From: Neodontobutis hainanensis
Taxonomy: Eukaryota > Chordata > Actinopteri > Gobiiformes > Odontobutidae
Assembly: GCA_024349245.1 (NCBI GenBank)
Contig: JALDNG010000038.1
Location: 1,302,001 to 1,366,000 of the forward strand
Direction: 5' to 3'
DNA length: 64,000 nt
This document shows positions 21,273 through 36,687 of the stretch, piece by piece; the first letter of the stretch is position 1; each line of letters begins with the position of its first letter. Under the pieces are notes generated by a model. The model saw only the letters and a list, made by a program, of their open reading frames with translations, had not been told where the DNA came from and ran no database searches. The translations under genes and the position numbers were made by a program.

Positions 21273-22698
21273 GTTTTCCTCTGCCCCATGAAGACTATTT
21301 GCTTTTGTAACATCAAAAACAGCTTGCTTACTCAACTGTTCAACAGAAATAAAACCCAGGTTTCCCCAGAATCACCCAAAGCACAACACTTGACGCAGAC
21401 TGAAGGAGTAGCTGAGCACTGTCAGAAATATCCACTTATCCCCAGGCATTCCTTTGCCGTTGTAGGCTTTTAAGGGTTAAGGTTTACAACTCTTTAATGC
21501 AAAGTAGCTTTTATGCCATGTGTGCACAGAAAAATGCCGATATAGTAAAATTGTGAGAGCAAGTGTAGAGGAATAAGCCACAGCCAACGCACACACTGAA
21601 CCTCATTTATTTATCATATAGGGATATTTCCATTATATTTTTCCCCTACAGTGTTAAGAAGATGAAAATACCATGCGTATCAAAAATTATTGGCAAGGTT
21701 GGTTTTGCAAATGTGCTTATCTCAGTTTAACAGTATTATTACCTGCCATGAGTCCTGTTCAGCATCTGTTCATTGGCCATCATTGGTTTGGCGATGATTA
21801 TAATTATTATTTTCATTTCTATGCATTTTAATCAATGTTACACCTGTTGGAAAAAATCACATCTCCATTCCAAGCTTGTAAAATTTGACAAGCATTACTG
21901 AAATAATTCTGGATCGATACTGATTTGTCTGTAAGGCTAGACATTTGAAAAATAAATGAGTCACCTTAAGATAACGTTGGCTGGCAAACTGTTTAATAAT
22001 GCCATTCAACTGAGTGCTTTTGAATTGAATGGCACTGATAGAATTGCCATTGTCCACAGATGCCCCGCAGGCTTGAATAAAAGGCAAAACCCAGCATATG
22101 CAGCCAAAGGAGCCAGAAAGAAATGGGTGCAATTTTAAAAACAGGTGACTCATGTCTCGTTTTTAAATGGAATACCTAATTTATTTGACCTTGGTGTAAT
22201 ATTGTAAGAATCCACGGCAATGCAGTGTTATTGTGCGACTGAATGACCTCCTATAAACCCACTAGTGTCACTCAACAAGGGTGGTGTCCCAAAACTAATT
22301 CTCAAATAATTGGAAATGAAGTAATAACCTTATGTGTGGCAATAGGGTCATTAAAAGCAATCAGAGGAATGGGTCTGAGAGCAATACATTCTGATAGGTA
22401 GCACCAACAAATAGCAAAAGTCACATTTAGGAAACTGTGTTTTAATTACAATTACCTTCCATATCCCAAATGTTATCATATTCTCATAGTAAGATCAAAG
22501 GCATTAGGTTATGTATTTAGGTGTGAACCACATAAAATGTACTGTCCCACAAACAATGGCTGTCTTAAACGGACTGTGCAGTTTATGGAAATTCACAGGG
22601 ATGTGGTGTACCACACCAGCCAGACAAATATACTGTACTGTAGTAGGACCTTTTACATGTCCTGAATTTCTGATATTGTCATTTTATTAATGACTAAT
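21273..22698. other. Intergenic sequence, no gene seen
   Basis: AT-rich unique sequence. Two overlapping opposite-strand ORFs at 21,857-22,153 show no domain and are judged to be chance. Confidence 0.45.
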
Positions 22699-23090
22699 GG
22701 TAGCAGAGTGGTTAGCACTCCTGCCTCACAGCAAGAAGGTCGTGAGTTCAAAACCCGGCCGGCTCAAACATTCTCGGCCGACTCCGGTCTTTCTGTGAGG
22801 AGTCTGCATGTCCTCCACATGTTACTGTGGGTTCTCTCCGGGTACTCCGGCTCCCTCCCACCGTCCAAAGACATGTATGTGCAGGTTAATTGGCAACACT
22901 AAAGTGTCCCTAGTGAATGAAAGTGAGAGTGAATGGTTGTCAGTCAGTGTTTGTCTCTATATGTCAGCCTTGTGACTAACTGGCCACTGTCCAGGGTGTA
23001 CCCCGTCTCACTCCCAAAGCTGCTGGGATAGGCTCCAGTCACCCGTGACCCCTAATGGGACAAAGCGGTAGAAAATAAATGAATGAATAA
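22699..23090 (+). repeat. Full-length tRNA-derived SINE (family 1)
   Basis: Its tRNA-like head has an A-box region 'TAGCAGAGTGGTTAGCACTC' and B-box 'GAGTTCAAAACCCGG'. The conserved body contains 'TCCGGGTACTCCGGCTCCCT', 'CCAAAGACATG' and 'CTGGCCACTGTCCAGGGTGT'. The tail 'GACAAAGCGGTAGAAAATAA' ends in ATGA repeats. This is the ubiquitous teleost family with 'GGATAGGCTCCAG' near its end, and the best-preserved copy in the window. Confidence 0.9.
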
Positions 23091-26000
23091 TCTTTTTTAT
23101 TTGACATTTTGGACTGATTTTGGTGATTTTTCTTCCTTGGAGGAAACCCTTTTGAGGAACCCATACCCTGCTGCTGAAGTACTACTCCAGTCAACACCTT
23201 GAGTTAACTGTTGGCTAAAATACCAAGATTGTATTTGTAAATCCAAATTATCTACAATATACTGCAAGGTTCTTGAAAATCTTTAATGGAGTTGGAAGAG
23301 GTTGCCTTAAACCCTGTAGCTGCACCCCCTCCACCAGTCATTTTGGGATAGAACTGAGCCTATGGAGAAGTGAATTTCAGTTTAACTTCAGTATAGTGTA
23401 CATTTGTATAAATAAATGTGCAACAGTTAATGTAATGAACTATTCTGAACATAACACCAGCACAAATGTAATCAGGTTCAGACATGAGATAAGTATCCTA
23501 ATGGCCCTTGTTTAGCCAGGAAACCACTTGCATAAACTCTCCAACCCCAAGCTGCTTTGACCATGACCTACTGTAGATAAAGTATTATCTACAAGTACTA
23601 CATACAATATAACTACACTTGAATAAACATGATCTATCAGGTTTGTAGATCCAGGATAACGCACTCTTAGATGCTGCCTGACATTAAGAACTGGTAATTG
23701 AGACACATCGAGCTCCTAGCCTCACTCTGATGAACACACAAGAGGAGAACACATGGCAGGTTTAGTGTAGCTCTTTAATCAGGTTAAGGTGAAATGAGCC
23801 TTGTAAATATACAGTGCATGTAACCTTAATTAAAGTAATTGGATCAGAGTTAACGCACCAAGATTTTAACTAATTCTTCTACTTAATCAGGCCATGTAAA
23901 CATCCTAGGCTACGGTTTACAAGGGCAATACTTCTAATGTGAAATAAAGTCAGACAACAAACACAATGATGGTCTTAGATGACTGCTTTTCTTGGTTCCT
24001 TCCAGAAATAGTTTTGCTTAAGGTAAGGATTTTGCCACAGACTCCACATGATGTAAACAGCAGCTTTTTCCTTGTTCTTGTTTGTTTTAAGTCTTTTTAA
24101 TCAGACTTTCCAATGGCTTCTGTGTAAAGTCCTGACTTCTAATGAAATGAATACATTTTCGAAAATAACTTCCCCAGACTGTGCATCATTATGATGAACG
24201 GATGGAGCACAGCAGCACGATGTCGCCACCAAATTGCCCCAGAGAATTAGCTTTTCTGTTACACATCGTACAACCGAAAAAAAAAGTGAGTCATGTAACA
24301 CCAGCTCCTACCCTTTTGGCTCGCGCGTGTGCAGAAATACCCCAGAGTCGAGGAAGCAGCTGGTGGAGTTAAATTCATCCGGCAGCCACTGTCAGTGCAG
24401 CTCCCAGCAGGCTGTGCAGCAGCGGTGATGGACATACACACCTTTACAAGCACTTCCTGTTGTTAGTCACAATTCACACACAATCAGCTTTACTTTGTTA
24501 GTCCCAGTGCTGTCAGTGATGGTTTTGGTGTGAGGAAAATAACATTTGTTTATTCCTTGTTTGTGTTCATTCAGCGCATACTTAAAAAAAAATTTTTTTT
24601 TAATTATCCTCTCTCATCCACGCAACAATTTTGGATAACTGAGAAGGATTATTTTCATTTTGTAGTCTCTATTCCACTATATTAAAGGTTATTGTCAAAT
24701 CTTGATAGCCAATAGGTTTATGCCTTCAGTTTGTTCTATTACTGCAGAACAATCTTCAGCACTTCTCACTATGGGAGCCAGTTTAATCCACAAAGGTTGG
24801 ACAAGACCGAGGCGAAATAATGTTCTTACCACAAACTGCACTGCATTGGATCTCATCTAGTTCTTAATTCTAATCTGACCGAATGAAAACAGTAAGACTA
24901 CTACCTCTAGAAAACTGTTTTAAACCTCAAAACTAAACAGTGGTTTTATATTTGTGGTACTTGCTGCCTAATTGAAAACCTTCCTTGATCGTCCATCTTT
25001 GTGACAGATTGCAGTGTTTTCTAAAGTCAAGTTAATGCGACATGTTGCTGACCAAATTTAAAAAGTAGCCTATATCTAAATCAGCATATCTAATGATGAA
25101 TGGTGATTCAAAACAACTGAACAAGCTTTTAAAGTTTGCTTTAGTTGCACCATTAGTTAAAACTAAAATGACAAAAAGAAAACACAAAACCTGAGATTAA
25201 GCCAACATTCACAGTCTGTTTTTCTTCATTTATATTCTGCTTTTCAAACCTGTGGGATTTAGATCCGTGAGCCACTGGAAAACATCATTTACACGGTACA
25301 GCACTTTTCTTTGCCTGAAGATTTGTTGTCGTCTTCACGCTGACCGTTCTGCCATCCGAGGATCAAACCTGCTTTCCTGCTGCATTTGAATGTTTGCATT
25401 TCAAATACAGCATCTGCCGGTTTGAGACAACGCCACAGACGCTCACAAGGCCAAATACATAATTGGCATTTGTTTAAAAACTTCATAAGCAGCAGGCATA
25501 AATCGAACAGCATTGTTGCATATTGAATAGATTTTTCCCACCTACAGCAGCCTCCTGAGTGATCTTTTTTTTTCTCTGCCAGCTACCAAAAGTAACAACA
25601 CACCATGAGAGACATCCAAAGTTGTCTGCAGCGTTGTCAGAGAAGTCACTATTTGAGAACAGTCCTGTTCAATACGTCACGGTTTGATTTCTCAGACTAT
25701 GGAACTTTAAAGGAGAAATGCTAAAACAGAAAAGGATGTTGGCAGCCTGAAGCGGAGATATGTGAAACCTCTACCTTAATGGGCGAGGAAAGATCGACAG
25801 TTACTATGTCACCACTTGTCAAAAAGAGGAGTGGAGATATACTGCAGAGCTGGAGTTGTTCTCAAAGTAGTTTTACATGGTACCTTGTGCTAGCTGCCGG
25901 GGGAATGCTCGGGGAAAAAGGGAGTTCACTTCAGGTTACAGACTGTCGGCTGCAGCTAAATGTAAGGTAGGAAAACTCAGTCAGAGTGAGATGTCAAACC

Positions 26001-29000
26001 ACAATTAATTATTAGTAGCACTGTCCCTTAACGTGAAAATCCATACAGTCCAGAAACAGAAACTTTTCCTACTCAAGTAGCTTCCTATATAACGGCAGAG
26101 GTGGGAATATCACTTTATGAACGCGTGGGACCAATTAACACTTCCTTGATTTTCTTGGTTGATAAAAGCTCATAATACATGATGTTATCTCATTTTTGAG
26201 GTAAACTGTATAATTAACATGAACTAAATGATGAACAACTGCAAAAGGCAAAAACTGAAATAAAGTAAAGCTTGCTGAAAGGAAAAGGTCAGGGAAAAAA
26301 TATCTTAGGAACCCAAAAAAATAAAAATAAACACTGACAAATCTCTGATGCTACATCTACCAGTAACAGGTCTTTCGTGTAATAGTTAATCAAAATAGTT
26401 TCCTATGTCTTCCTCTTATAAACAAGTTTTCAAGCAGGCAAGCAGCATATTTAATACAAAAAGGACATTAGCAACATTTGGTTAAAGCATATGTTATTTT
26501 TATATAATGTGCAGAAGTCATGCAGTTTGTACAAAATTAAATGCTTATTTTTATCAATATCAGTCTATTGTCTCTGTATTCAATGTTCAACAAATGTAAC
26601 ATGAAGTTAAAAAGGGCTGAAGCAAACATTGCGGGATTTTGGACTGGTTTACATTGGCCAAACCCATTTATTGAAAACTATTTGTTTCTAAACATACTGA
26701 TACTGATATACTGACAGTATAAACCCATTTTAAAGTAGCCACATATTTGGTCATATATTCATTTTCAAATGTGCATTGCCTGTAATTCTTTAACTGTGAC
26801 TTATTGTATATCTTTGTATGACAGGGGTTTTTATCTGAGAGCCATTAGACCAACCGGGCCAAAAGGTCGAGTCGTGTGCAAACGCTCCTCTCACCACTCA
26901 CTCCTGTAGTGAGAACACATTACTACCCTGAAACTTCTATCAAAAGTCTGACAGACGTGTAGAGTCAAATGTACAGCCATTTTCACTGGGGCAGTATCAC
27001 ACTAGGTCAATATGGCTGGCTTTTAGAGGGATTTCCATAAATAGAACAAACGGTCCCAGAAACTACATAAGGTGCACTCACACAAGAGCTAGTTGACTGG
27101 CACAAGCAGACCCTGGCCCGAACATGGCTCTTTCTTGTATTGTATCTGACCTGGTTATACGCCATTGTCAAGTGTTCTTTTGTTCATTTGAAGTGCTGTC
27201 TTTACCACGAAGAGCACAGCACAGAACCACACAGTCCTGTCTATGAGGCTCATTTTAATATTGTGATATTGGCAACCATTTTGTGGCTGGGCACTTGTTT
27301 TTTGCCCCTAAAGATATAACTTCTGGATAATAATATTAGGGATTATAGTTCATCTTTCACTGATAAGGGCAAATATTATATCAATATAATGCCAAACCCA
27401 TGAACGAGGCCATGCTTAAGCACAATTGAAGAGTTCATTTGCGAAAGCGGGTAACTCCATTTTTATAAATTGTCAGTTTTTTGTTTATTTTATTGTTTTG
27501 GTAATGGTGATATCAGTCAAACCAAACTTGAGTGGCTTTGTCCAATTAGGACCACTAATATGGATTTGGGCTTTAAAAGCAGGGCTATGCAATGAATAAA
27601 TTACAAGCCTTAGTTTACTGATTTCCAAAATGCATTTATCCGTTTTTGAACTCTTCAGTTGGAACCACCAACATTATTAAAAACATGCTTTTAACATCCT
27701 GATCTAAGATTTTCTATATATTCTTTTTCATATTGATGGTGGAAGTGTCCTTATAAAGTCAATGTACTGTGAACTTGACCTGAATGTGTATGTTTGCTGA
27801 ATGCAACTGTAGAGATAGTCTAAGCCCTTCATTTACATTCATCTTTATTTATGGATACACACTCACATCCCCATTTAAGTAAAATTCAATGGGTGCTTTT
27901 ATTTACTGAAAAGGCCTTCAGTGAGTGGTCTCTGTTGGACCCCGGCACAGATATGGTTGCTAAGGGATATGTAATTGGCCTGTGTTTGCCCAAAGCCAAT
28001 ATACAATTATAAACAATTGATTTCACAATGTGAATGTTTTTCTTTTCTGTTGCTGGGCATCAATTTGAATCCTGTCTCTGTACATGTCGCACATATACGA
28101 GTTAAATCACAGCAGCACAGCCAAGACAATGTTTTTTCTCACAAAACAATATGTTGGATAAAGTAGAGCCGTAGTTTTTCTGTGAGTGTAGGTTTGAGAA
28201 TTGTTTTTGCTGCTGCCGTTGTATTTGACAGTACATTTATAAAACATGCAGTCATTAGATGAGATGAATGCAGGTCAGGACAGCTATGACAGCTCACACA
28301 AAGACAACAGTTCATGCTCCAAGCCCTTCTTCAGTAGTTTCACTTGAAGCGTGTCACTGACAAAAGTAAAACAGAATCAAATAAAAAACAAAACAAAACA
28401 AAAAAAAAACAATTGCTTTAATTTGACTTTTTTCCCTTCACAATTATCTATTGCCTTGTCCTCTTTGTCAAGGTTGTCTGGGGAACTTATATGTACGTTT
28501 GAAATTGCTGTTTTCATTATAAGTAGCACAAAAGTCCTTTTATGTACCGTCTTAAAGTTAGATAATCAGGCTTTATTGTTTGATGAATAAAATGCTTTCA
28601 TCATCCAGGGCAAAATATGTCCCTTGCATAAAATTGTGACAAAGAGAGAAATTGCCCAGTACTGCAAACAAGCTTTCTCTGCTCTCTCGTACATTTATTA
28701 TAATAAAATAAATTGTTACTCATTGCTATTGATCATGGATTAGGGATGCACAAAATTACATGCAATCGTTCAGTGGACTAAGGTTATAAATCAGCTGCCA
28801 TTTTATTTTATCATACAAAGCCAAAGCTTTACAGTGGATCAGTGCAACTGCCTTCCTATTGGCCATTCAGTCGGGTCCCATTCATATTCCAAATTAATCT
28901 AAATTGGTTAATATTTTCATAAATCAGTCATTTCCAAGTTTTCTCATAAAATGTATACTAACTCAAATATGTACTGCCTATTGTGTGCCACCTGTTGTAA

Positions 29001-29356
29001 GTGCACCTTCCAATCTGACTTTTATGTTTAGCAACTCGGATATAAAGCAGTAAGTTACAGTCAATGATATTTAATACATCATTGACTGTGTCTCACTGCT
29101 TCACATCCAAGTTGTTGAAGTTGTGCGGTCCTCAGAAATGAACAATACAAAAGAATAACTGCTTATGGGTGCTTTTGACACATAAACCCTAGTTAAAAAC
29201 CACATGTGTTCTGCACAAAACCTGGACCCTTAATCAGTCATGGCCACTGATGGTTTTAAATGTGTGTTGGCACAAGAAAGTGACCAAAATCTTGTTCTGT
29301 TTAATTTTAATTTATCTTTGTGACCCATAGAGCATGGCTTCTGATATGATTTAAAC
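23091..29356. other. Gene-free AT-rich region
   Basis: More than 6 kb without a supportable gene. There is an A9/T10 palindromic run near 24,584-24,601 and an A-rich CAAAA stretch near 28,385-28,410. ORFs here are short and unlike known proteins. No LINE, SINE or LTR is recognised. Confidence 0.45.
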
Positions 29357-29675
29357 ATTCATTCATTTTCTACCGCTTAGTCTCGTTAGCCTATCCCAGC
29401 AGCTTTGGGCCTGAGGCGGGGTACACCCTGGACAGTGGCCAGTTAGTCGCAGGGCTGGCATTTAGAGACACAGTGACAGACAACCATTCACTCTCACTTT
29501 CATTCACTAGAGACACTTTAGAATTTCCAGTTAACCTATTGAAACATGCATGTCTTTGGACGGTGGTAGGATGCCGGAGTACCCGGAGAAAACCCATGGT
29601 AACACGTGGAGAACATGCAGACAGGTTTTGAATTCACAACCTTCTTGCTGTGGGGCAGGAGTGCTAAGCCATTTA
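29357..29675 (-). repeat. tRNA-derived SINE (family 1), minus strand
   Basis: It reads, on the plus strand, tail to head: 'TTTCTACCGCTTAGTCTCGT', 'GGCGGGGTACACCCTGGACA', 'CATGTCTTTGGACGGTGG', 'CAACCTTCTTGCTGTGGGGC'. A stretch covering the 'CGGAGTCGG' head segment is missing relative to the 36.2-kb copy. Confidence 0.88.
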
Positions 29676-29854
29676 TCAACATCTCTTTATTACATTTAAG
29701 TTAAGAAAATCTTTCTTGTGATGTAATTACAAATGGTGACAGGGCAGAGTATCATATCCTAAAACATCCCCTGGATACTGGCTCTATAGTGGACTTATGA
29801 CATATTCTGCAGGTAGGGTAAAAAAAGAAACAGATGTCACAATATAATAATATA

Positions 29855-29940
<86 letters not shown>

Positions 29941-31689
29941 TATAATATGCTATCATGTAAAAGTATTTGGGATGTTAAACTTATTTAGGCATTTCAGCCA
30001 TTTTATTTAAAGTCTAGTAAGTTGTGCAGATTGTACTAAGACACCAATTAATAAATCAGAAAATGCATACACTAATGACATAGAAGAGATTATTCTTTCA
30101 TAATGTCAATCTCTGTGTAAAATAATTGAATGTGTTTGCCAGCTCCATCTTTGCTTGCCTGCACTGATTCTCCGTTAATAAGCAAGAATCGTTGAATTAA
30201 TTAGAATATTAATAACCTGGAGGGGAAAAGGTATGTTGCATGTTTGAGTCGACGTTTTTAATTTAATACAACAGTTCAGAGCAGCAACATGAGAAACAGC
30301 TGCACTGAGGGGTAGACTGTGACTGTAACGAAGAACAATGGGTGTTTGGTGCAAAAGCAACAAAATAAATAAAAAAATAAAAGAATGGTTTTATTTATAA
30401 AAGCCACCCACTGCATGTGTTGTTGTGTTGTTTGCAGTTCGCCCCTGCGTGCAGTACAGTGCGGTTTAATTTAACGGAAAGTGTTACATAAGGTAAAATC
30501 CACAAGAATAATAACAAATGTATGTGGGTCACTTAGAGAAAGGAGCGAGATAAGAGAACTCAAGTGCTGTCTATAGTGTTCATGTCGAGAACTGCTGTAC
30601 TTTAAAGAGTTTTGATCTAACTATAGTTGGTCCAAGAGAGTAAATCTATACAGAGTTGTATTTACTGTAGAACTACTGGTTTATTTGAAACTTCTTCGAC
30701 CTTACATTTTATTTTATTTTCAGTAAGTAAACATTGTTATCAATATTTTCGATAAAAATAATTGCAAACCATTAAAAGCATACCCCCTCAGAGCTCTGCT
30801 CCAATGCTACTATTAGTATGCCAGCAGGTGTGTTGTTTAGATGTTGTACTGGTCTGGATTTTAGAAATGCCCAGGTAAATAGACATAACTGAAGGTGGTG
30901 ATTGTAAATTTTCAATAATGAATAATGTAAATGCAAATTTTTATCTGTAATTTAACTCAAACAAAATGAATTACAAAATTTTGGTGACCACAACTCAAAT
31001 TTAGCAAAAAAAAAAACATAAAAACTTTTAGTTCCTCGTGTGCATGTAGTAAATGCATTTCTTTCCCGTGTATCTCACACTATAAAATGAAAACATAAAT
31101 GCAATACAAATACAAATGCAAAGATATTTGTGTACAAACTCAGATGACTGGCACTGATGGTGTATTGTGGAGTGTAGCCACTTAGATTTGACTCTATAAT
31201 AATTGAAAAGATTATGGAGTCATTTAAATATTCATCTGTCAGTCTGCTTCGGAACTTATTTTATTGGTCCCTGAATAAGGTTTGAGCCATTCCGGTCACA
31301 GCCTCTTTTAATCGCACCATCAGTGAACAACTCAGTGTGCTTTACAGAGGACACCATTACAAATTAAAGACATTGCTCATTAGATATTTAATAGTAAGCT
31401 ATGTTAGTACCTGCTCTTTAGTAAATGCTTTCAACAGTAACCCTCCCAAATGGTACAGACTATGTTCTGGGGAGCAGTACTATCTGGCACAGTCAGGTAA
31501 GGAGCCTAGGTCCAGCGTCGCTCACATTGCACATGGCCCGAGTCACTGGAAGGTGGCAGGAGGTTAAAGCCCGTAAGTTTCTGCTTGGACCAAGGGCCTT
31601 CTACTTTTTGGGACCATACTCAACTCCACATAACCATTCCTAAATAAATATATGACGTTCTTTGGTGTCTTTTAAATTGTGTTTTGTGG
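29676..31689. other. Gene-free region with AT microsatellite
   Basis: AT-rich sequence with no gene. It contains the (AT)n tract listed separately. Confidence 0.45.
29862..29938. repeat. (AT)n microsatellite
   Basis: About 77 bp of essentially perfect AT dinucleotide repeat, with imperfect AATAT units just upstream. Confidence 0.98.
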
Positions 31690-31812
31690 TGTGTCAACCC
31701 TGCGATTAACTGGCGACTGTCCAGAGCATACCCCACTTCATGAACAAACCATTAGGGATAGAGTCCAGATCCAAAAACCCATTAAGGATGACTGGTAGAA
31801 AAAATATTAATG
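31690..31812 (+). repeat. SINE family 1 tail fragment
   Basis: 'TCAACCCTGCGATTAACTGG', 'CGACTGTCCAGAGCATACCC' and 'GGATAGAGTCCAG' match the 3' third of the SINE at 22,699-23,090. The head is absent. Confidence 0.6.
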
Positions 31813-32942
<1,130 letters not shown>

Positions 32943-35900
32943 CTTAATTTGTTAATGTTGTTTATGTGTTAAAGTGAATGGACTTGTCCTTACACCAAAA
33001 AATTTAAATGGGACTTTACTACATCATCGCTCCGAGGTTTGTCCCGTTTTTGGAAGTTTTGTCCTGAGGTTTGTTAAGTGTTTAAATCTCAATTGAACAT
33101 CACAATACTTGACTTGGACGTGAACCAATAAAGGCAGGGTTTACATAAAACAAATCAAACAAGGCAAGTGCAAAAATAAGTGTGTAGAATGATCTAATAA
33201 ATGTTATTACTGCTGTAATAAAAGTGCATAAAGCAGCAGTCAAGGACTTAATCAAAGGTAAACACTTTGGTCTGATTATATGAAAACCAAATGTGTCTCA
33301 GTTCATAAATGTCAAATATACATCTCTGTATCATTAGTGCATTATAGTTAAGACAAAGTAATGCAACATCAGCTCATAGTTGCCATAATTGCAACAAAAT
33401 GTATTGTAAAAGGATGAGCAAAACCTAAATACTTCATAAAATTTTGGTTTGTATTTTGAATCAAACAGTATTAGTTTTAAGCCAATGTAAAGCAAATGTC
33501 TTTCAGGTTGAATTTACAGTGATGTTTTGTCTTTCTCTGTGTCTTAAAGGAACATAACTTCTGAACAACCTTTGAAAGGCATCAACAAATGAACTACACA
33601 AGTGGTCCCTGTAATAACCAACAGCCCTGTAAACTGCCAGTGTGTCCTTGAACACTGACCATAACCTACAGCAGCTCCTCTCAGACTCAGATGGGAGACT
33701 GTAGTGTATCTGTCCAGACTTAATGTAATCAAACAAAAACATCCAAAGCAGTCTACCTTTGTGATTCCGACGAAATCTAACAAGTCTCTCATATCCTTTT
33801 GATGTTAATTGCAAGAACTACTTGTAATGCTTACTTCAGAAACCTACAGAGCTTTAGCAAACACACATTAATTAACTGCTATGCTATCTACTGCGGATAT
33901 TATTCTATATGCATCTAAAAAGTACACAGCAGTATATTTGTATTGCAGAAAAGAAAGGGAAATATTCACGCCACCTGCCTTGACAAAGTGGTTTACTGCT
34001 GACAATCCATCTTTGGATTTGTTTCAGCTTTGGAGCATTATATAGTTTTCACTGGAACAATGCTGTCAGCTGTGGCCACTATGACACACACAGCAGCACA
34101 CCTGGAAAGATAACAATTTCTCAAGATATTTGGCTCGACTGCTTCATGATTTTTTTTTTTTTTTTTAACCAAGAAACAATGGCGCCTCTCCTCGCTGTAA
34201 CCAAATTCCCAATTTTAATTAAAGCTGTTTGAATTTCCACACAACAGCTTTCCTTTCTTGAGTGCAAATGCAGTGGTTATTGTTCTACATTGTGCTGGAA
34301 ATCAAGCATGTCTGTGCACAGTAAAAAGCAGTATCCACAGCTTGTAGACTTATTTCTCCCACAATGCAATCTGTTCAGTTTTACAGAGTTCAAAATTATA
34401 CTTTGCAACAGCTATGATTGAGAGCTTATTAGCGGTATGTATGGAGCAGTGCTTCAGAGGTATTTTTGGACAGGGCTTATGGCAGCAGTGATCTAACTAG
34501 TTATTTTCTCACTGCTTTGTTAATGACACTGTGAGTAAAAATACTTCACAATCTCAGTTCAAGTTTAGATAAATCAGTGATAGTTACTAATTTGCATCAA
34601 AGAAAACAATAATGCTGGTCAGTTTTTGTTAAATTTCCAAGAAGAGTTGAGTACTTCTTGTGGATATGTCACCTCCAATGATGTGTGGAAGGAGCAAGGG
34701 TCATTGTGCAGAGCAATAACATGTGGCCAGTGACATTGAACTCTGCAGGCTCAAACACCATAAGAATAAAGAGTCAAATTAATAATTGTTTCACTGTATG
34801 TACCAATAAGCATCTTTCAACTGAACTAGAAACAGCAGCCATCTTTGGCTCTAGGACACAAGACGTATACATAAACCATGTATACATCCTGATGTCATTA
34901 CCTTTAGCGTAACAATGAACTCCAACTTCTGAACTAAGAGCAGGCCTTGCACAAAATACTGTTTGAATAATAACAGACCCACCGTTTCAGTGGTTCTTTC
35001 TTCTATTTTTCAGAAGCTCCAGCCCACACGATCATAACAGAAACATAATGTTCAGGAGCAACAACAACTCCTGAATGGACTGCAGCTTTACTGCTCAGCT
35101 AATTCGGTCTTGTCATTGCCACACAGAGGGCTATATCAATAACCTATCAGCAGCTGCTGGTGTTGTTATGCCAGCACAACAAACAGTGGGTAGACATCCA
35201 CACTCGAGCTCTCCTTTGGGAAGAGCAGGGAAATCAGAGAGCTAATCTGCAGCGGCTAGGACTGTGGAGGTGACGCTGATAGGACCTGACACGCAGAATT
35301 GGGTGAGAATCGGGAGACACCCTTTAGTTAAAGAAGCAGTTACCCCAGCCTGGAAAACTTTGATTTAATGTAATAGAGTCTTCATCATGCAGGAAGAGAA
35401 CAATGGGAATTCGGAAATAGTTCCAGAGATGAGATCATAGAGTGTGTTCCTCTGAATTGCATTGAATAGTCTTTGTACTTTCCTGGTTGGGTACAATGCC
35501 TTTTCTTGTTCTCTGATGTTTGCACAGAGTTGCAATGGGCTGTGTAACAAAAGCGTAATTAGCGTCCCAGGGGTGTAAATAGCAAGTAAATTAATACTAA
35601 TTCTATGCAGAGATGTACCAAACAGTCTGCTTTTATCCACAAGGTTGTTAGCAAGTAATCATTATCCATAGAGACAAACATGACACACTTTGCATCCAAA
35701 CTATCCAACAACACCAACCAAGTCAAAGATAAGTTTGACTTTTTTTATAACAATATCCTAAGATTATTTACGGAATAAGTATTTTTCTATTTTGGCAAAT
35801 ATGGTAATGTAGAAACTTTGTCCATCGACATGGGGTAGGTTTAAGGTGGTAGATGGAACATAAAAAACAGGCTTTTGCTGTGAACAACCAGCTTTCAGTT

Positions 35901-36187
35901 TGAGTTCTGACATGGAGGCAACATGCAAACATACTCTCAAGGTGCCCTTCTTTGAAAAAAACAAAAAAACATTTTGGTTCTGTTTCATTTGTATTTTGAC
36001 TGTTTTTGTAAAATAGTGATTTAAATGTCTGTGAACACACTGCTGGTCCAAATGAAAACAAGTTGCTATTGCAGTCCGTTATTGTGTCATTGAGGCAGAA
36101 AGTAAAGCGTTACATCATGAATAGGTGTGCAAAGTCATGGCCGCTGTTAAATGACTTACAAACTATTCTATTTATACATTTTAGGAC
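32943..36187. other. Gene-free region
   Basis: Unique-looking AT-rich DNA with a T14 tract near 34,150. ORFs at 33,503-33,814 and 33,544-33,792 (-) overlap in two frames and have no recognisable domain. Nothing is supported as a gene. Confidence 0.45.
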
Positions 36188-36687
36188 ACATTTATTTGTT
36201 CATTTTTTTTTTTTCTACCGCTTTGTCCCGTTAGGGGTCGCGGGTGACTGGAGCCTATCCCAGCAGCTTTGGGCCTGAGGCGGGGTACACCCTGGACAGT
36301 GGCCAGTTAGTCGCAGGGCTGACATTTAGAGACAGACATTGACAGACAACCATTCTCTCTCACATTCATTCACTAGGGACACTTTAGAGTTGCCGATTAA
36401 CCTATACATGCATATGTTTGGACGGTGGGAGGAAGCCGGAGTACCCGGAGAGAACCCACGGTAACACGTGGAGGACATGCAGACTACTCACAGAAAGACC
36501 GGAGTCGGCCGAGAATGTTTGGGTCGGCCGGGTTTTGAACTCACGACCTTCTTGCTGTAAGGCAGGAGTGCTAACCACTCTGCCACGTGCACTCCTGGTT
36601 TGGACCTGGTCATGACCTGGTTTGGTCCTGGTTTTGACCGTCTTTGGTCCTGGTTTTGTCCCGGTTTTGACCGTGACATTTATTTGT
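36188..36687 (-). repeat. SINE insertion with 5' minisatellite leader, flanked by 12-bp target-site duplications
   Basis: ACATTTATTTGT occurs at 36,188-36,199 and again exactly at 36,676-36,687. Inside, read on the minus strand, are an ~80-bp leader of GGACCAAAACCA-like units (36,675-36,592), a complete tRNA-derived SINE family 1 (36,590-36,213) and a poly(A) end. The target-site duplications enclose the leader, so leader and SINE appear to have inserted as one unit. Confidence 0.8.

Noticed and set aside
22699..22770. tRNA gene-like sequence
   Set aside because: It is the tRNA-related head of a SINE. The A- and B-boxes are present, but a cloverleaf with paired acceptor ends is not maintained, and the SINE body follows.
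33503..33814. 103-codon minus-strand ORF with a second open frame overlapping it
   Set aside because: No start context, splice sites, domains or similarity that I recognise; chance openness is plausible at this length.
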